From Tepidibacter mesophilus (GTDB taxonomy: Bacteria; Bacillota; Clostridia; Peptostreptococcales; Peptostreptococcaceae), in contig NZ_BDQY01000004.1 of NCBI RefSeq assembly GCF_002724055.1, positions 62,001 through 126,000 of the forward strand: a stretch of 64,000 nucleotides of DNA. The letters are read 5' to 3'. Made by a program: the position numbers and the translations under genes. Below, piece after piece: positions 8,411 to 15,933 of the stretch; the first letter of the stretch is position 1, and each line of letters begins with the position of its first letter. The notes under the pieces were generated by a model. The model was not told where the DNA came from. It searched no databases and saw only the letters and a program-made list of their open reading frames with translations.

Positions 8411-9058
8411 TCATCCTCCAAGAGTTACATCTTGAGTTTCATACCAATTCAAAGCTTCATGTACATGTTGTTCTTTGAAATCAGGCCAATATTCATCTAC
8501 TACATAAAAGTCTGCATATATTGATTGAACTGGTAAGAATCCACTAAGCCTTCTTCTACCTCCCCATCTTATTATAAGATCTAGCCTTGATATATCTTTT
8601 GAATGTATATTTTCTATTATTTTATTCCTACTAGTTGTAGTCTCATCAAATTTGAGGTTCCCAAGATCCCAATTCCATCCATAGTTAACTAAGAAATTCA
8701 CCTTCATATCTGCTTTTCCAAAATCTTTTCTTGTAGTATATTCTTTTAACTCTTCTGGAAACATAGGTGATTTATGATTTCCTACAACCAACAAAGAAGC
8801 ATCTTCATTTTCAAGCATTTTCACAGCATCTATACAAGCTTTAGTAAATGCTTTAGTTTGAATAGACGGCCTTTTTGTATTATCGACTGTGAACCCATAA
8901 TATGTCAGTTCTTTTATTCCCATTTTTTTGCAAGTTTTAAATAATTCAAGACCAGGATTCAGACCTTCATCATACCCCATTTCTTTGCTCATACCATTAT
9001 TTTGAGCCCATCTTCTATTGCCATCAGGTATTACCCCTATATGTTTTGGAATTCTCAT
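8411..9058 (-). CDS. Divergent undecaprenyl-diphosphate synthase-family cis-prenyltransferase
   Basis: The 215-residue protein begins with the family's catalytic motif (IPDGNRRWA, with the Mg-binding Asp) and ends with an altered C-terminal signature: IRWGGRRRLSGFLPVQS then YWPDF. Canonical UppS has RTsGExRxSNFLLWQ, in which the Glu helps bind Mg2+ and diphosphate. Here Arg replaces that Glu, and the protein is about 30 residues shorter than UppS. It probably makes or modifies another polyprenyl chain and is a paralog rather than the housekeeping enzyme, which should be elsewhere. The start is ATG behind GGAGGAGG. A weak promoter (TTTACT, 17 bases, TATAAA; 9081-9109) precedes it. Confidence 0.8.
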   Translation of the reverse strand: MRIPKHIGVIPDGNRRWAQNNGMSKEMGYDEGLNPGLELFKTCKKMGIKELTYYGFTVDNTKRPSIQTKAFTKACIDAVKMLENEDASLLVVGNHKSPMFPEELKEYTTRKDFGKADMKVNFLVNYGWNWDLGNLKFDETTTSRNKIIENIHSKDISRLDLIIRWGGRRRLSGFLPVQSIYADFYVVDEYWPDFKEQHVHEALNWYETQDVTLGG

Positions 9059-9139
9059 ACGAACCCTCCTCCAACCTATTTTTATATATTATTTACCTTA
9101 TCTAGTAAATTCATACTTTCATTTCCAATTCTAAATTTT

Positions 9140-9170
9140 TTAATAAATATTGTTGAACAATATTTATTAA
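9140..9170. promoter_or_regulatory. 31-bp perfect palindrome overlapping the thiamine-operon -35 box
   Basis: Two 15-base arms (TTAATAAATATTGTT and its complement) surround one central G. The right half contains the -35 hexamer of the thiamine promoter. No gene end is nearby on either strand that would need a terminator, and the arms lack a GC core. A transcription-factor operator is therefore the better reading. Confidence 0.6.
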
Positions 9171-9181
9171 TGTGTTATTAT
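9153..9181 (+). promoter_or_regulatory. Predicted sigma-A promoter of the thiamine operon
   Basis: TTGAAC (9153-9158), 17 bases, then TATTAT (9176-9181). The expected start near 9188 would place the TPP aptamer at the 5' end of the transcript. Confidence 0.7.
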
Positions 9182-9202
9182 GAACCTAAATTAAATAATT
9201 TT

Positions 9203-9290
9203 CGCTAGGGGTGCTGGTAGGCCAGCTGAGATTAAGACCCATAAGTCTTTAACCCTTAACCTGATCTGGATAATGCCAGCGTAGGGAAGT
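9203..9290 (+). ncRNA. TPP (thiamine pyrophosphate) riboswitch aptamer
   Basis: The conserved THI-box blocks are present in order: AGGGGTGCT, CTGAGATTAAGACCC, CCCTTAACCTGATCTGGATAATGCC (in segments) and a closing GTAGGGAAG. The aptamer binds TPP and here precedes an intrinsic terminator and thiS, so the operon is expected to be shut off when TPP is abundant. Confidence 0.97.
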
Positions 9291-9323
9291 GTATGTGTAT
9301 ATATTTTTATGTGTAAATATATA

Positions 9324-9358
9324 GGTGCAAATCCTTTTTCTGGATTTGCACCTTTTTT
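9324..9358 (+). terminator. Riboswitch-controlled terminator upstream of thiS
   Basis: An 11-bp perfect stem (9324-9334 with 9342-9352) is followed by six T residues. It sits between the TPP aptamer and the thiS ribosome site, the usual expression platform of an OFF switch. Confidence 0.93.
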
Positions 9359-9383
9359 ATTTCTATGGAAAGGAGGAGTAAGT

Positions 9384-9578
9384 ATGATTGTTAACGGGAA
9401 AAAAATGTCTTTAAATCAAAATACAACAGTTAAAGACCTTATATTAAAACTTAATCTCAATCCACAAACCATTGTAGTTGAAGTAAATTTAAATATAATA
9501 CCAAAAGATAAGTATGATAGTACAAATCTTCATGAAAACGATAAAGTTGAAATAATCAATTTTGTTGGAGGTGGTTAA
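9384..9578 (+). CDS. thiS: Sulfur carrier protein ThiS
   Basis: The 64-residue protein has a ubiquitin-like fold and ends in the functional Gly-Gly terminus (VGGG). ThiF adenylates this end before sulfur is loaded as a thiocarboxylate for thiazole synthesis. A longer frame starting at 9309 runs through the riboswitch terminator and is not the gene; ATG at 9384 has a strong AGGAGGAG site. It is first in the thi operon, 2 bases before thiF. Confidence 0.95.
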   Translation: MIVNGKKMSLNQNTTVKDLILKLNLNPQTIVVEVNLNIIPKDKYDSTNLHENDKVEIINFVGGG

Positions 9579-9580
9579 TA

Positions 9581-10387
9581 TTGAAAATATATGTGAATCA
9601 AAAAGAATTTAATATAAAACCTAATACAACAGCTTATAAAGTAAGAGATTCAATAAAAAAAAATGCTGATGTAATTATATTAAATGGATTTATTATAAAT
9701 AAAGATATAAAGCTTAATGAATCAGACACTATAACACTTATAAAAAAGGGAGAACAACCATCTGAAGAGGAACTAGAACACCTTCTAGTATCAAGGCATA
9801 CTCCTAATATTCATAAAAAAATTAAAAAATCTACTGTTGCAATAGCAGGTCTTGGTGGTCTTGGATCAAATGTAGCTGTATCTCTCGCTAGAATAGGTAT
9901 TGGAAAATTACTTTTATTCGATTTTGATGTAGTAGAACCTAGTAATTTAAACAGACAGCAGTATTTTGTAAAACATATAGGAATGAACAAAACAGATGCT
10001 ATAAAAGATATAATTTATCAGTGTAATCCATTTGTAGATGTTTATACTAAGAATTTATTTATAGATAAAGACAATATAAAGGATTTATTTGAAGGTGCCC
10101 CAATAATAGTTGAAGCATTTGATAATCCAGAGTCAAAAGCCACATTAGTAAATACTATTCTTTCCAAAATGCCAAATAAAAAGATAGTAGCAGCTTCTGG
10201 ATTAGCAGGATATTTTTCATCAAATTCAATAACCACTCAAAAGATAAAAAATAATTTATATATTGTTGGCGATAATAAGTCAGAATCAAAACCAGGATGC
10301 GGGCTTATGGCTCCAAGAGTTGGGATTGCAGCTAATCACCAAGCTAATATGGTTTTAAGACTTATTCTAGATGAAGAAGAAACTTAA
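9581..10387 (+). CDS. thiF: ThiS adenylyltransferase ThiF with N-terminal ThiS-like domain
   Basis: The 268-residue protein adenylates the C-terminus of ThiS. Residues 1-60 look like a second ubiquitin/ThiS-like fold without a free Gly-Gly end (it ends KKGEQPSEEEL). From about residue 85 an E1-type Rossmann domain follows: AGLGGLGSNVAVSLAR, then DFDVVEPSNLNRQQY, the ATP-binding Asp and Arg-finger region. The zinc CxxC pairs of E. coli ThiF are not seen. The start is TTG at 9581 with GGAGGTGG about 6 bases upstream. A fused ThiS-like domain is, as I recall, typical of clostridial ThiF. Confidence 0.9.
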   Translation: MKIYVNQKEFNIKPNTTAYKVRDSIKKNADVIILNGFIINKDIKLNESDTITLIKKGEQPSEEELEHLLVSRHTPNIHKKIKKSTVAIAGLGGLGSNVAVSLARIGIGKLLLFDFDVVEPSNLNRQQYFVKHIGMNKTDAIKDIIYQCNPFVDVYTKNLFIDKDNIKDLFEGAPIIVEAFDNPESKATLVNTILSKMPNKKIVAASGLAGYFSSNSITTQKIKNNLYIVGDNKSESKPGCGLMAPRVGIAANHQANMVLRLILDEEET

Positions 10388-10399
10388 GGGAGGTTTATT

Positions 10400-11173
10400 A
10401 TGGATAAATTAAAAATAGGTGAAACCCAGTTAGATAGTAGATTATTTATAGGTACAGGTAAATATTCTTCAAATGATATATTACCTAAGGTTATAGATTC
10501 TTCTAAGTCTCAAGTTGTAACAATGGCTTTAAGAAGAGTCAATTTAGATTCCCCAAAAGAAAATATATTAAATTACATAAATAAAAATTGCATTTTGCTT
10601 CCCAATACTTCTGGTGCTAGAAATGCTGAAGAAGCAGTTAGAATAGCAAGACTTGCAAGAGCTACTGGATGTGGTAATTGGATAAAAATCGAAGCTATTT
10701 CTGATAATAAATATCTCCTTCCAGATAATTATGAAACTATTAAAACTATAGATATATTAGCAAAAGAAGGATTTGTAGTTCTTCCTTATATGAATCCTGA
10801 TTTAATGGATGCTAAGAGAATGGTTGATGCCGGTGCTAGTGCTATAATGCCACTTGGTTCTCCTATAGGAACTAACAGAGGTATTAGAACTGAAGAAATG
10901 ATACAGATTTTAATAGATGAAATTGATATACCTATAGTTGTTGATGCAGGCATTGGAAAACCTTCTCAAGCAGCATATGCAATGGAAATGGGTGCAGATG
11001 CAATTCTTGTAAACACCGCTATAGCATCATCAAACAATCCTATTATGATGGGGGATGCTTTTCGTAATGCTGTAATAGCTGGAAGAAAAGCATACCTTGC
11101 AAAATTAGGAGCAGTCAAAAAAATAGCTAGTGCCTCTTCTCCCCTTACAGGATTTTTACAAGGAGATGAGTAA
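10400..11173 (+). CDS. thiG: Thiazole synthase ThiG
   Basis: The 257-residue TIM-barrel enzyme condenses 1-deoxyxylulose 5-phosphate, dehydroglycine and ThiS-thiocarboxylate into the thiazole tautomer. The Schiff-base lysine is in NWIKIEAI, and the phosphate-binding loops [11 protein letters not shown] and [12 protein letters not shown] are intact. Length is as expected. It starts 12 bases after thiF with an AAGGGAGG site and works directly with ThiH downstream. Confidence 0.97.
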   Translation: MDKLKIGETQLDSRLFIGTGKYSSNDILPKVIDSSKSQVVTMALRRVNLDSPKENILNYINKNCILLPNTSGARNAEEAVRIARLARATGCGNWIKIEAISDNKYLLPDNYETIKTIDILAKEGFVVLPYMNPDLMDAKRMVDAGASAIMPLGSPIGTNRGIRTEEMIQILIDEIDIPIVVDAGIGKPSQAAYAMEMGADAILVNTAIASSNNPIMMGDAFRNAVIAGRKAYLAKLGAVKKIASASSPLTGFLQGDE

Positions 11174-11175
11174 TA

Positions 11176-12279
11176 ATGAGTTTTTATGATGAATACTTAA
11201 AGTACAAAAACTTTGATTTTAATAATTTCTTTTGCAGTATAACTGATGAAGACATACTAAATACAATAAATAAAGACAGGCTAGATGAGTTTGATTTTTT
11301 AACATTATTATCTCCTATTGCTGAAAAACACATAGAACAAATGGCAGCTAAATCCAATCAGTTATCACTTCAATATTTCGGAAAATCTATAGTTTTATAT
11401 ACACCTATGTATTTAGCTAATCATTGTTCTAATAAATGTGCTTATTGCAGCTTTAATGTTGAAAATAATATAAGTAGAAAACAATTAACTCTTGAGGAAG
11501 TTGAAATAGAGGCTAAAAACATTTCTAAAACAGGACTTAAGCATATATTGATTTTAACTGGAGAGTCTAAATCAAAAACTCCTATTTCATATATTAAAGA
11601 CTGTGTTCAAGTACTTAAGAATTACTTTGATTCTATATGCATTGAGATTTATCCTCTTGAAGAAGATGAATATAAAGAACTTATATCTGTAGGTGTAGAT
11701 TCTCTTACTATATATCAAGAAGTATATAATGAAGATATTTATGACAAGGTTCATATATCTGGTCCTAAAAAAAACTATAAATTCAGACTTGATGCTCCAG
11801 AGAGAGGATGTATATCTAAAATGAGATCTGTAAATATAGGTGCTTTGCTTGGCCTTTATGATTTTAGAATAGAAGCTTTCTTAACAGGTCTTCACGGATA
11901 TTATCTTCAAAGTAAATATTTAGATGTAGAAATTAGTTTCTCTCTTCCTAGAATAAGACCATATATAGGAAGCCCTATAGATATACATGATGTAAGTGAC
12001 AAAAACTTAGTTCAAATAATGTTAGCTCTCAAATTATTTATGCCATATTCTGGTATAAATATTTCAACTAGAGAAAATAAAGATTTCAGAGAAAATCTTA
12101 TTCCTCTTGGTATTACTAAGATGTCAGCAGGAGTTTGTACTGAGGTTGGTGGACATTCTCAATCTAATAAAAGTTCTAGTCAATTCGAAATATCAGACAC
12201 AAGAACCGTTTCAGAGATTGCAAAGTCTCTTGTAAGAAAAGGATACCAGCCAATTTTTAAAGATTGGGTACATATATAG
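11176..12279 (+). CDS. thiH: 2-iminoacetate synthase ThiH (radical SAM)
   Basis: The 367-residue radical SAM protein has its CxxxCxxC cluster motif at Cys84, Cys88 and Cys91 (CSNKCAYC). It cleaves tyrosine to give dehydroglycine (2-iminoacetate) for ThiG. This oxygen-sensitive enzyme is the anaerobe's alternative to glycine oxidase ThiO. The gene starts 2 bases after thiG, and the ribosome site lies in the end of thiG. Confidence 0.96.
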   Translation: MSFYDEYLKYKNFDFNNFFCSITDEDILNTINKDRLDEFDFLTLLSPIAEKHIEQMAAKSNQLSLQYFGKSIVLYTPMYLANHCSNKCAYCSFNVENNISRKQLTLEEVEIEAKNISKTGLKHILILTGESKSKTPISYIKDCVQVLKNYFDSICIEIYPLEEDEYKELISVGVDSLTIYQEVYNEDIYDKVHISGPKKNYKFRLDAPERGCISKMRSVNIGALLGLYDFRIEAFLTGLHGYYLQSKYLDVEISFSLPRIRPYIGSPIDIHDVSDKNLVQIMLALKLFMPYSGINISTRENKDFRENLIPLGITKMSAGVCTEVGGHSQSNKSSSQFEISDTRTVSEIAKSLVRKGYQPIFKDWVHI

Positions 12280-12307
12280 CAAAACAATATAACGGGAGGT
12301 TTTTAAT

Positions 12308-13645
12308 ATGAATTATACAACTCAAATGGATGCTGCAAGAAAAGGAATTATAACTAAAGAAATGGAAATAGTTTCACAAAAGGAAAATATGGATGTTAAT
12401 CTACTTAGAGATTTAGTAGCTAATGGTAAAGTTGCTATTCCTGCCAATAAAAATCATAAATCTTTAAGTCCAGAAGGTGTAGGCGAAGGTCTTAGAACTA
12501 AAATCAATGTAAATTTAGGTATTTCAAAAGACTGTCCAAATATAGAGCCTGAAATAGAGAAAGTAAAAAAAGCAATTGAACTTAAAGCCGAAGCTATAAT
12601 GGATCTTAGTTCTTTTGGTAAAACAGAAGAATTCAGAAAAAAAGTTGTTGAGATATCACCTGCAATGATAGGAACGGTTCCAATGTATGATGCTGTTGGC
12701 TTTTATGATAGAGAGCTTAAGGATATAAAAGCTGAAGAGTTTTTAGATGTTGTTGAAAAACATGCAAAAGACGGTGTAGATTTTGTAACTATTCATGCTG
12801 GTCTTACCAAGGTAACTTGCGATACTTTCAAAAAAAACGAACGTCTTACTAATATAGTTTCAAGAGGTGGCTCTTTGTTATTTGCATGGATGGAGCTCAA
12901 TAATAAAGAAAATCCATTCTATGAACATTATGATAGACTTTTAGATATTTGTGAAGAATATGATGTCACTTTAAGTCTTGGTGATGCTTGTCGTCCTGGT
13001 TCTATAAACGATTCTACTGATGCGTCTCAAATTGAAGAGCTTATTGTTTTAGGAGAGCTTACAAAAAGAGCATGGGCAAGAAATGTTCAAGTTATAATCG
13101 AAGGACCTGGCCATATGCCTATTAATGATATAAAAGCTAATATGATTCTTCAGAAAAAACTATGTCACGGCGCTCCTTTTTATGTTCTAGGTCCTATTGT
13201 AACTGATATAGCACCTGGATATGATCATATAACAAGTGCTATAGGAGGAGCTATCGCTGCAAGTTGTGGTGCTGACTTTTTATGTTATGTAACACCAGCA
13301 GAACACTTAAGACTACCTACTCTAGATGATATGAAGGAAGGTATAATAGCAACAAGAATTGCAGCTCATTCAGCAGATATCGCAAAAGGTATTAAAGGAG
13401 CAAAAGATTGGGATTACCAAATGAGTAAAGCTAGACAAAGCTTGGATTGGGAAAAAATGTTTGAACTTTGCATAGATGAAGATAAAGCAAGAAAATTTAG
13501 AGCAGAATCAATGCCAAAACACGAAGATAGCTGTACAATGTGTGGAAAAATGTGTTCAATGAGAAATATGAACAAGATACTAGAAGGAAAAGATATAAAT
13601 ATATTAAGGGATGATAATGAGCATGTTACATCTTGTAACCAATAG
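12308..13645 (+). CDS. thiC: Phosphomethylpyrimidine synthase ThiC
   Basis: The 445-residue non-canonical radical SAM enzyme converts aminoimidazole ribotide to HMP phosphate. It belongs to the shorter ThiC class without the long N-terminal domain. Conserved regions include [39 protein letters not shown] and [14 protein letters not shown]. The C-terminal cluster motif reads CTMCGKMC (Cys409, 412, 416), one residue shorter between the last two cysteines than the usual CX2CX4C. Its 3' end overlaps the next gene. Confidence 0.96.
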   Translation: MNYTTQMDAARKGIITKEMEIVSQKENMDVNLLRDLVANGKVAIPANKNHKSLSPEGVGEGLRTKINVNLGISKDCPNIEPEIEKVKKAIELKAEAIMDLSSFGKTEEFRKKVVEISPAMIGTVPMYDAVGFYDRELKDIKAEEFLDVVEKHAKDGVDFVTIHAGLTKVTCDTFKKNERLTNIVSRGGSLLFAWMELNNKENPFYEHYDRLLDICEEYDVTLSLGDACRPGSINDSTDASQIEELIVLGELTKRAWARNVQVIIEGPGHMPINDIKANMILQKKLCHGAPFYVLGPIVTDIAPGYDHITSAIGGAIAASCGADFLCYVTPAEHLRLPTLDDMKEGIIATRIAAHSADIAKGIKGAKDWDYQMSKARQSLDWEKMFELCIDEDKARKFRAESMPKHEDSCTMCGKMCSMRNMNKILEGKDINILRDDNEHVTSCNQ

Positions 13646-14204
13646 AAAATTAATACCTGATGGTGATATATACAGAGTAGTTGAAGAATCTGTAAATGCA
13701 GGAGTTGATTCTGTAATACTTAGAGAAAAAGATTTAGATTATGACTCACTATATATAATGGCTAAAAAAATCAAAATAATAACAGATAAGAAGAACGTTC
13801 CACTTATAATCAATGGTAATTTAGATGTCGCTAGACATTTAAATTGCTATGGCTTTCATATAGGTTTCAACTGTATTAAAAACAATCTACCTAAATTCAA
13901 TGGAATAATAGGAGTCTCTATACATAGTGTAGAAGAGGCAATTCAAGCTCAACATCTAGGAGCTGATTACATAATAGCAGGACATATATTCCCTACAGAT
14001 TGTAAAAAGGGGCTTAAGCCCAAAGGTGTAGAGTTTATAAAGAAATTAAAACAAAATATTCAAATTCCTATAATCTGTATAGGTGGAATCAACAAAAATA
14101 ATATAAAAAATCTATATGAATGTGGCTCAAATGGAGCTGCGGTAATGTCTTTGATAATGAAATCTGATAATATTTATAATACTATTAATAATTTAAAACA
14201 ATAA
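13617..14204 (+). CDS. ThiE/TenI-family protein, more TenI-like (thiazole tautomerase)
   Basis: The 195-residue TIM barrel is last in the thi operon and overlaps thiC by 29 bases. ATG at 13617 follows AAGGG by 6 bases and is preferred over 13611. Family motifs are [24 protein letters not shown] and [16 protein letters not shown]. ThiE proper has NDRvDvA and a GPIFpTxTK loop; the GHxFxTDCKKGL loop seen here is what I recall from Bacillus TenI, which aromatises the thiazole product. The position after thiG fits TenI, but a ThiE activity cannot be excluded. Confidence 0.8.
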   Translation: MSMLHLVTNRKLIPDGDIYRVVEESVNAGVDSVILREKDLDYDSLYIMAKKIKIITDKKNVPLIINGNLDVARHLNCYGFHIGFNCIKNNLPKFNGIIGVSIHSVEEAIQAQHLGADYIIAGHIFPTDCKKGLKPKGVEFIKKLKQNIQIPIICIGGINKNNIKNLYECGSNGAAVMSLIMKSDNIYNTINNLKQ

Positions 14205-14214
14205 CTAAAAGCAA

Positions 14215-14257
14215 TAAAAAAGTCTACCTTTATCAATTCTAAAGGTAGACTTTTTTG
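14215..14257 (+). terminator. Terminator of the thiamine operon
   Basis: A perfect 12-bp stem (14221-14232 with 14240-14251) is followed by a T-run; the preceding A-run could also let it work on the minus strand. Confidence 0.88.
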
Positions 14258-14318
14258 AAACCCATAACGAAAATCATACTTACCATAATTTAGATATAAA
14301 TATAACTTCCTACTCAAT

Positions 14319-14352
14319 TATAAAAAAACCTTAGATAAAATCTAAGGTTTTT
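14319..14352 (-). terminator. Terminator of the infC-rpmI-rplT operon
   Basis: On the minus strand a stem pairing 14340-14349 with 14327-14336 is followed by a T-run. It lies just beyond the rplT stop codon. Confidence 0.88.
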
Positions 14353-14358
14353 GTTTTA

Positions 14359-14715
14359 TTATTTTAAGTTTTGCTTAGCAGTTTCAACTAATTGCTTGAA
14401 ACCTTCTGCATCATTTATAGCCATTTCAGATAACATTTTTCTGTTTATGTTAATATTAGCTACTTTTAATCCATTTATGAATTTAGAGTAAGATAATCCA
14501 TGCATTCTAGTTCCTGCATTTATTCTTTGAATCCAAAGCTTTCTGAAATCTCTTTTCTTAAGCTTTCTTCCTACATAAGCATGCTTTAATGCTTTCATTA
14601 CAAATGCATTAGCCGGTCTAAATAATCTACTTCTAGATCCTCTGTATCCTTTTGCAAGCTTTAATATTTTCTTATGTTTTTTACGCGCGTTAACTGCTTT
14701 TTTTACTCTTGCCAT
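14359..14715 (-). CDS. rplT: Large-subunit ribosomal protein L20
   Basis: The 118-residue basic protein has the usual N-terminal RNA-binding extension ([20 protein letters not shown]) and the C-terminal globular part with [12 protein letters not shown]. It is needed for early 50S assembly. In Firmicutes L20 also represses its own operon by binding the infC leader RNA, and a matching leader is present upstream. It is third in the infC-rpmI-rplT operon. Confidence 0.99.
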   Translation of the reverse strand: MARVKKAVNARKKHKKILKLAKGYRGSRSRLFRPANAFVMKALKHAYVGRKLKKRDFRKLWIQRINAGTRMHGLSYSKFINGLKVANININRKMLSEMAINDAEGFKQLVETAKQNLK

Positions 14716-14746
14716 TTTTACGACCTCCTTTGTTTAAGTATTTATT

Positions 14747-14944
14747 TTATAAGTACGGTAATAATCTTGCTATTCTCTTTTGATCCCCATCACTTACTAA
14801 TCCTGCTTTTCTAAGATTCATCTTAGTTTTAGCACTTTTCTTAGTTAATATGTGGCTCTTGTAAGCTTTAGCTCTCTTTAATTTACCTTTTCCTGTAGCT
14901 TTGAATCTCTTAGCTGCTCCTCTGTGAGTTTTCATTTTTGGCAT
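14747..14944 (-). CDS. rpmI: Large-subunit ribosomal protein L35
   Basis: The 65-residue, very basic protein ([20 protein letters not shown] at the N-terminus, ending RIARLLPYL) is a standard L35. It lies between infC and rplT, the conserved bacterial order, with AGGAGG before its ATG. Confidence 0.99.
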   Translation of the reverse strand: MPKMKTHRGAAKRFKATGKGKLKRAKAYKSHILTKKSAKTKMNLRKAGLVSDGDQKRIARLLPYL

Positions 14945-14970
14945 GCTAATTTCCTCCTCTCAAAGTATAA

Positions 14971-15477
14971 TTATTTTTTAGGATCTAATGTTACAACCAA
15001 TCTATTCCCTTCAAATTTAGGGCGATTCATTGGAGTTCCAACCTCTTTAACAATATCTATAAATTTGTTAACAACCGCTAATCCAGCATCCTTATGCCCA
15101 AGTTCTCTTCCCCTAAATCTAAGTTCTACTTTAACCTTATCACCTTTTGATAAGAACTTAATAGCTTGCTTAGCTTTAGTATTCAAGTCATTCTCTTCTA
15201 TAGACGGTCTTAATCTGACTTCTTTTAAACTTACTGTTTTTTGCTTTTTCTTTGATTCTTTTTCTTTTCTAGACTGCTCGTATTTAAACTTACCATAATC
15301 CATGATCTTGCACACTGGTGGATTTGCGTTTGGTGATATTTTAACCAAATCCACATTTGCTTCATTAGCCATTATTTGTGCTTCTCTAGCTGAAACAATT
15401 CCTAATTGCTCGCCTGTTTGAGAAAGAAGTCTTACTTCTTTATCTCTTATCTCTTCATTAATTGGTAGTTCTTTAAT
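14971..15477 (-). CDS. infC: Translation initiation factor IF-3 with AUU start codon
   Basis: The first ATG in frame is at 15372 and would give a 133-residue product lacking the start of the N-terminal domain. Upstream codons encode the conserved INEEIRDKEVRLLSQTGEQL region, reaching ATT at 15475-15477. A perfect GGAGGTG (15485-15491) lies 7 bases before it. The full product is 168 residues, the normal IF-3 length. IF-3 discriminates against non-AUG starts, so an AUU start makes it self-limiting, as is established for infC in E. coli and Bacillus. It heads the rpmI-rplT operon. Confidence 0.95.
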   Translation of the reverse strand: MKELPINEEIRDKEVRLLSQTGEQLGIVSAREAQIMANEANVDLVKISPNANPPVCKIMDYGKFKYEQSRKEKESKKKQKTVSLKEVRLRPSIEENDLNTKAKQAIKFLSKGDKVKVELRFRGRELGHKDAGLAVVNKFIDIVKEVGTPMNRPKFEGNRLVVTLDPKK

Positions 15478-15547
15478 AGTTAGACACCTCCAAATAATAT
15501 TAAAATCATAAAATTTATATCAAATAAAATTTTATCTATATTATATT

Positions 15548-15674
15548 AAAATAAAAAAAACGCATAGCACAAGCTATCCGTTTATACTCAATATAACCAA
15601 GATTTAAAATCTAGTTATTAACCCTACAACATAAGAGCAAGGTGAGAAGTGGATAACTTCTTCTTTATTTAACA
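15548..15674 (-). ncRNA. L20-type leader of the infC operon
   Basis: Between the promoter and infC the transcript has a structured leader of about 200 bases. It contains an early block reading AAGTTATCCACTTCTCACCTT in two parts and ends in an intrinsic terminator stem (15561-15583) followed by eight T residues in RNA sense (15551-15560). This layout matches the Firmicute L20 leader, in which bound L20 favours termination. The family assignment is from memory and context; a covariance search would settle it. Confidence 0.75.
15551..15583 (-). terminator. Attenuator terminator in the infC leader
   Basis: An imperfect 11-bp stem with a TTGT loop, one mismatch and a long T-run on the minus strand. 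It lies about 75 bases upstream of the infC ribosome site. Confidence 0.8.
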
Positions 15675-15680
15675 TAAACT

Positions 15681-15709
15681 ATATTATCATTTCAGGTTTA
15701 ATATGTCAA
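15681..15709 (-). promoter_or_regulatory. Strong sigma-A promoter of infC-rpmI-rplT
   Basis: TTGACA (15704-15709), exactly 17 bases, then TAATAT (15681-15686) on the minus strand. The start is expected near 15674. Confidence 0.88.
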
Positions 15710-15933
15710 CATTTTTTTTGATTTTTTTATTGTATACTATGAATGATAAATATCAATAATATATTATGAAAGATAATTTTCTCTACATTATAAATATTAA
15801 AATGAATTATCTTAAAGTTCTATAATTAAATTCTTCTTATTAGTAATGGTAAAAATAACAAATAATAATCTTACACTTTTAGGAGAAACTAAAAATAACT
15901 ACAAAATAACCTAACATTTAGAGGTGTTGCATT

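Noticed and set aside
9309-9383. N-terminal extension of ThiS from 9309
   Set aside because: It would be translated from the riboswitch terminator; the AGGAGG site fixes the start at 9384.
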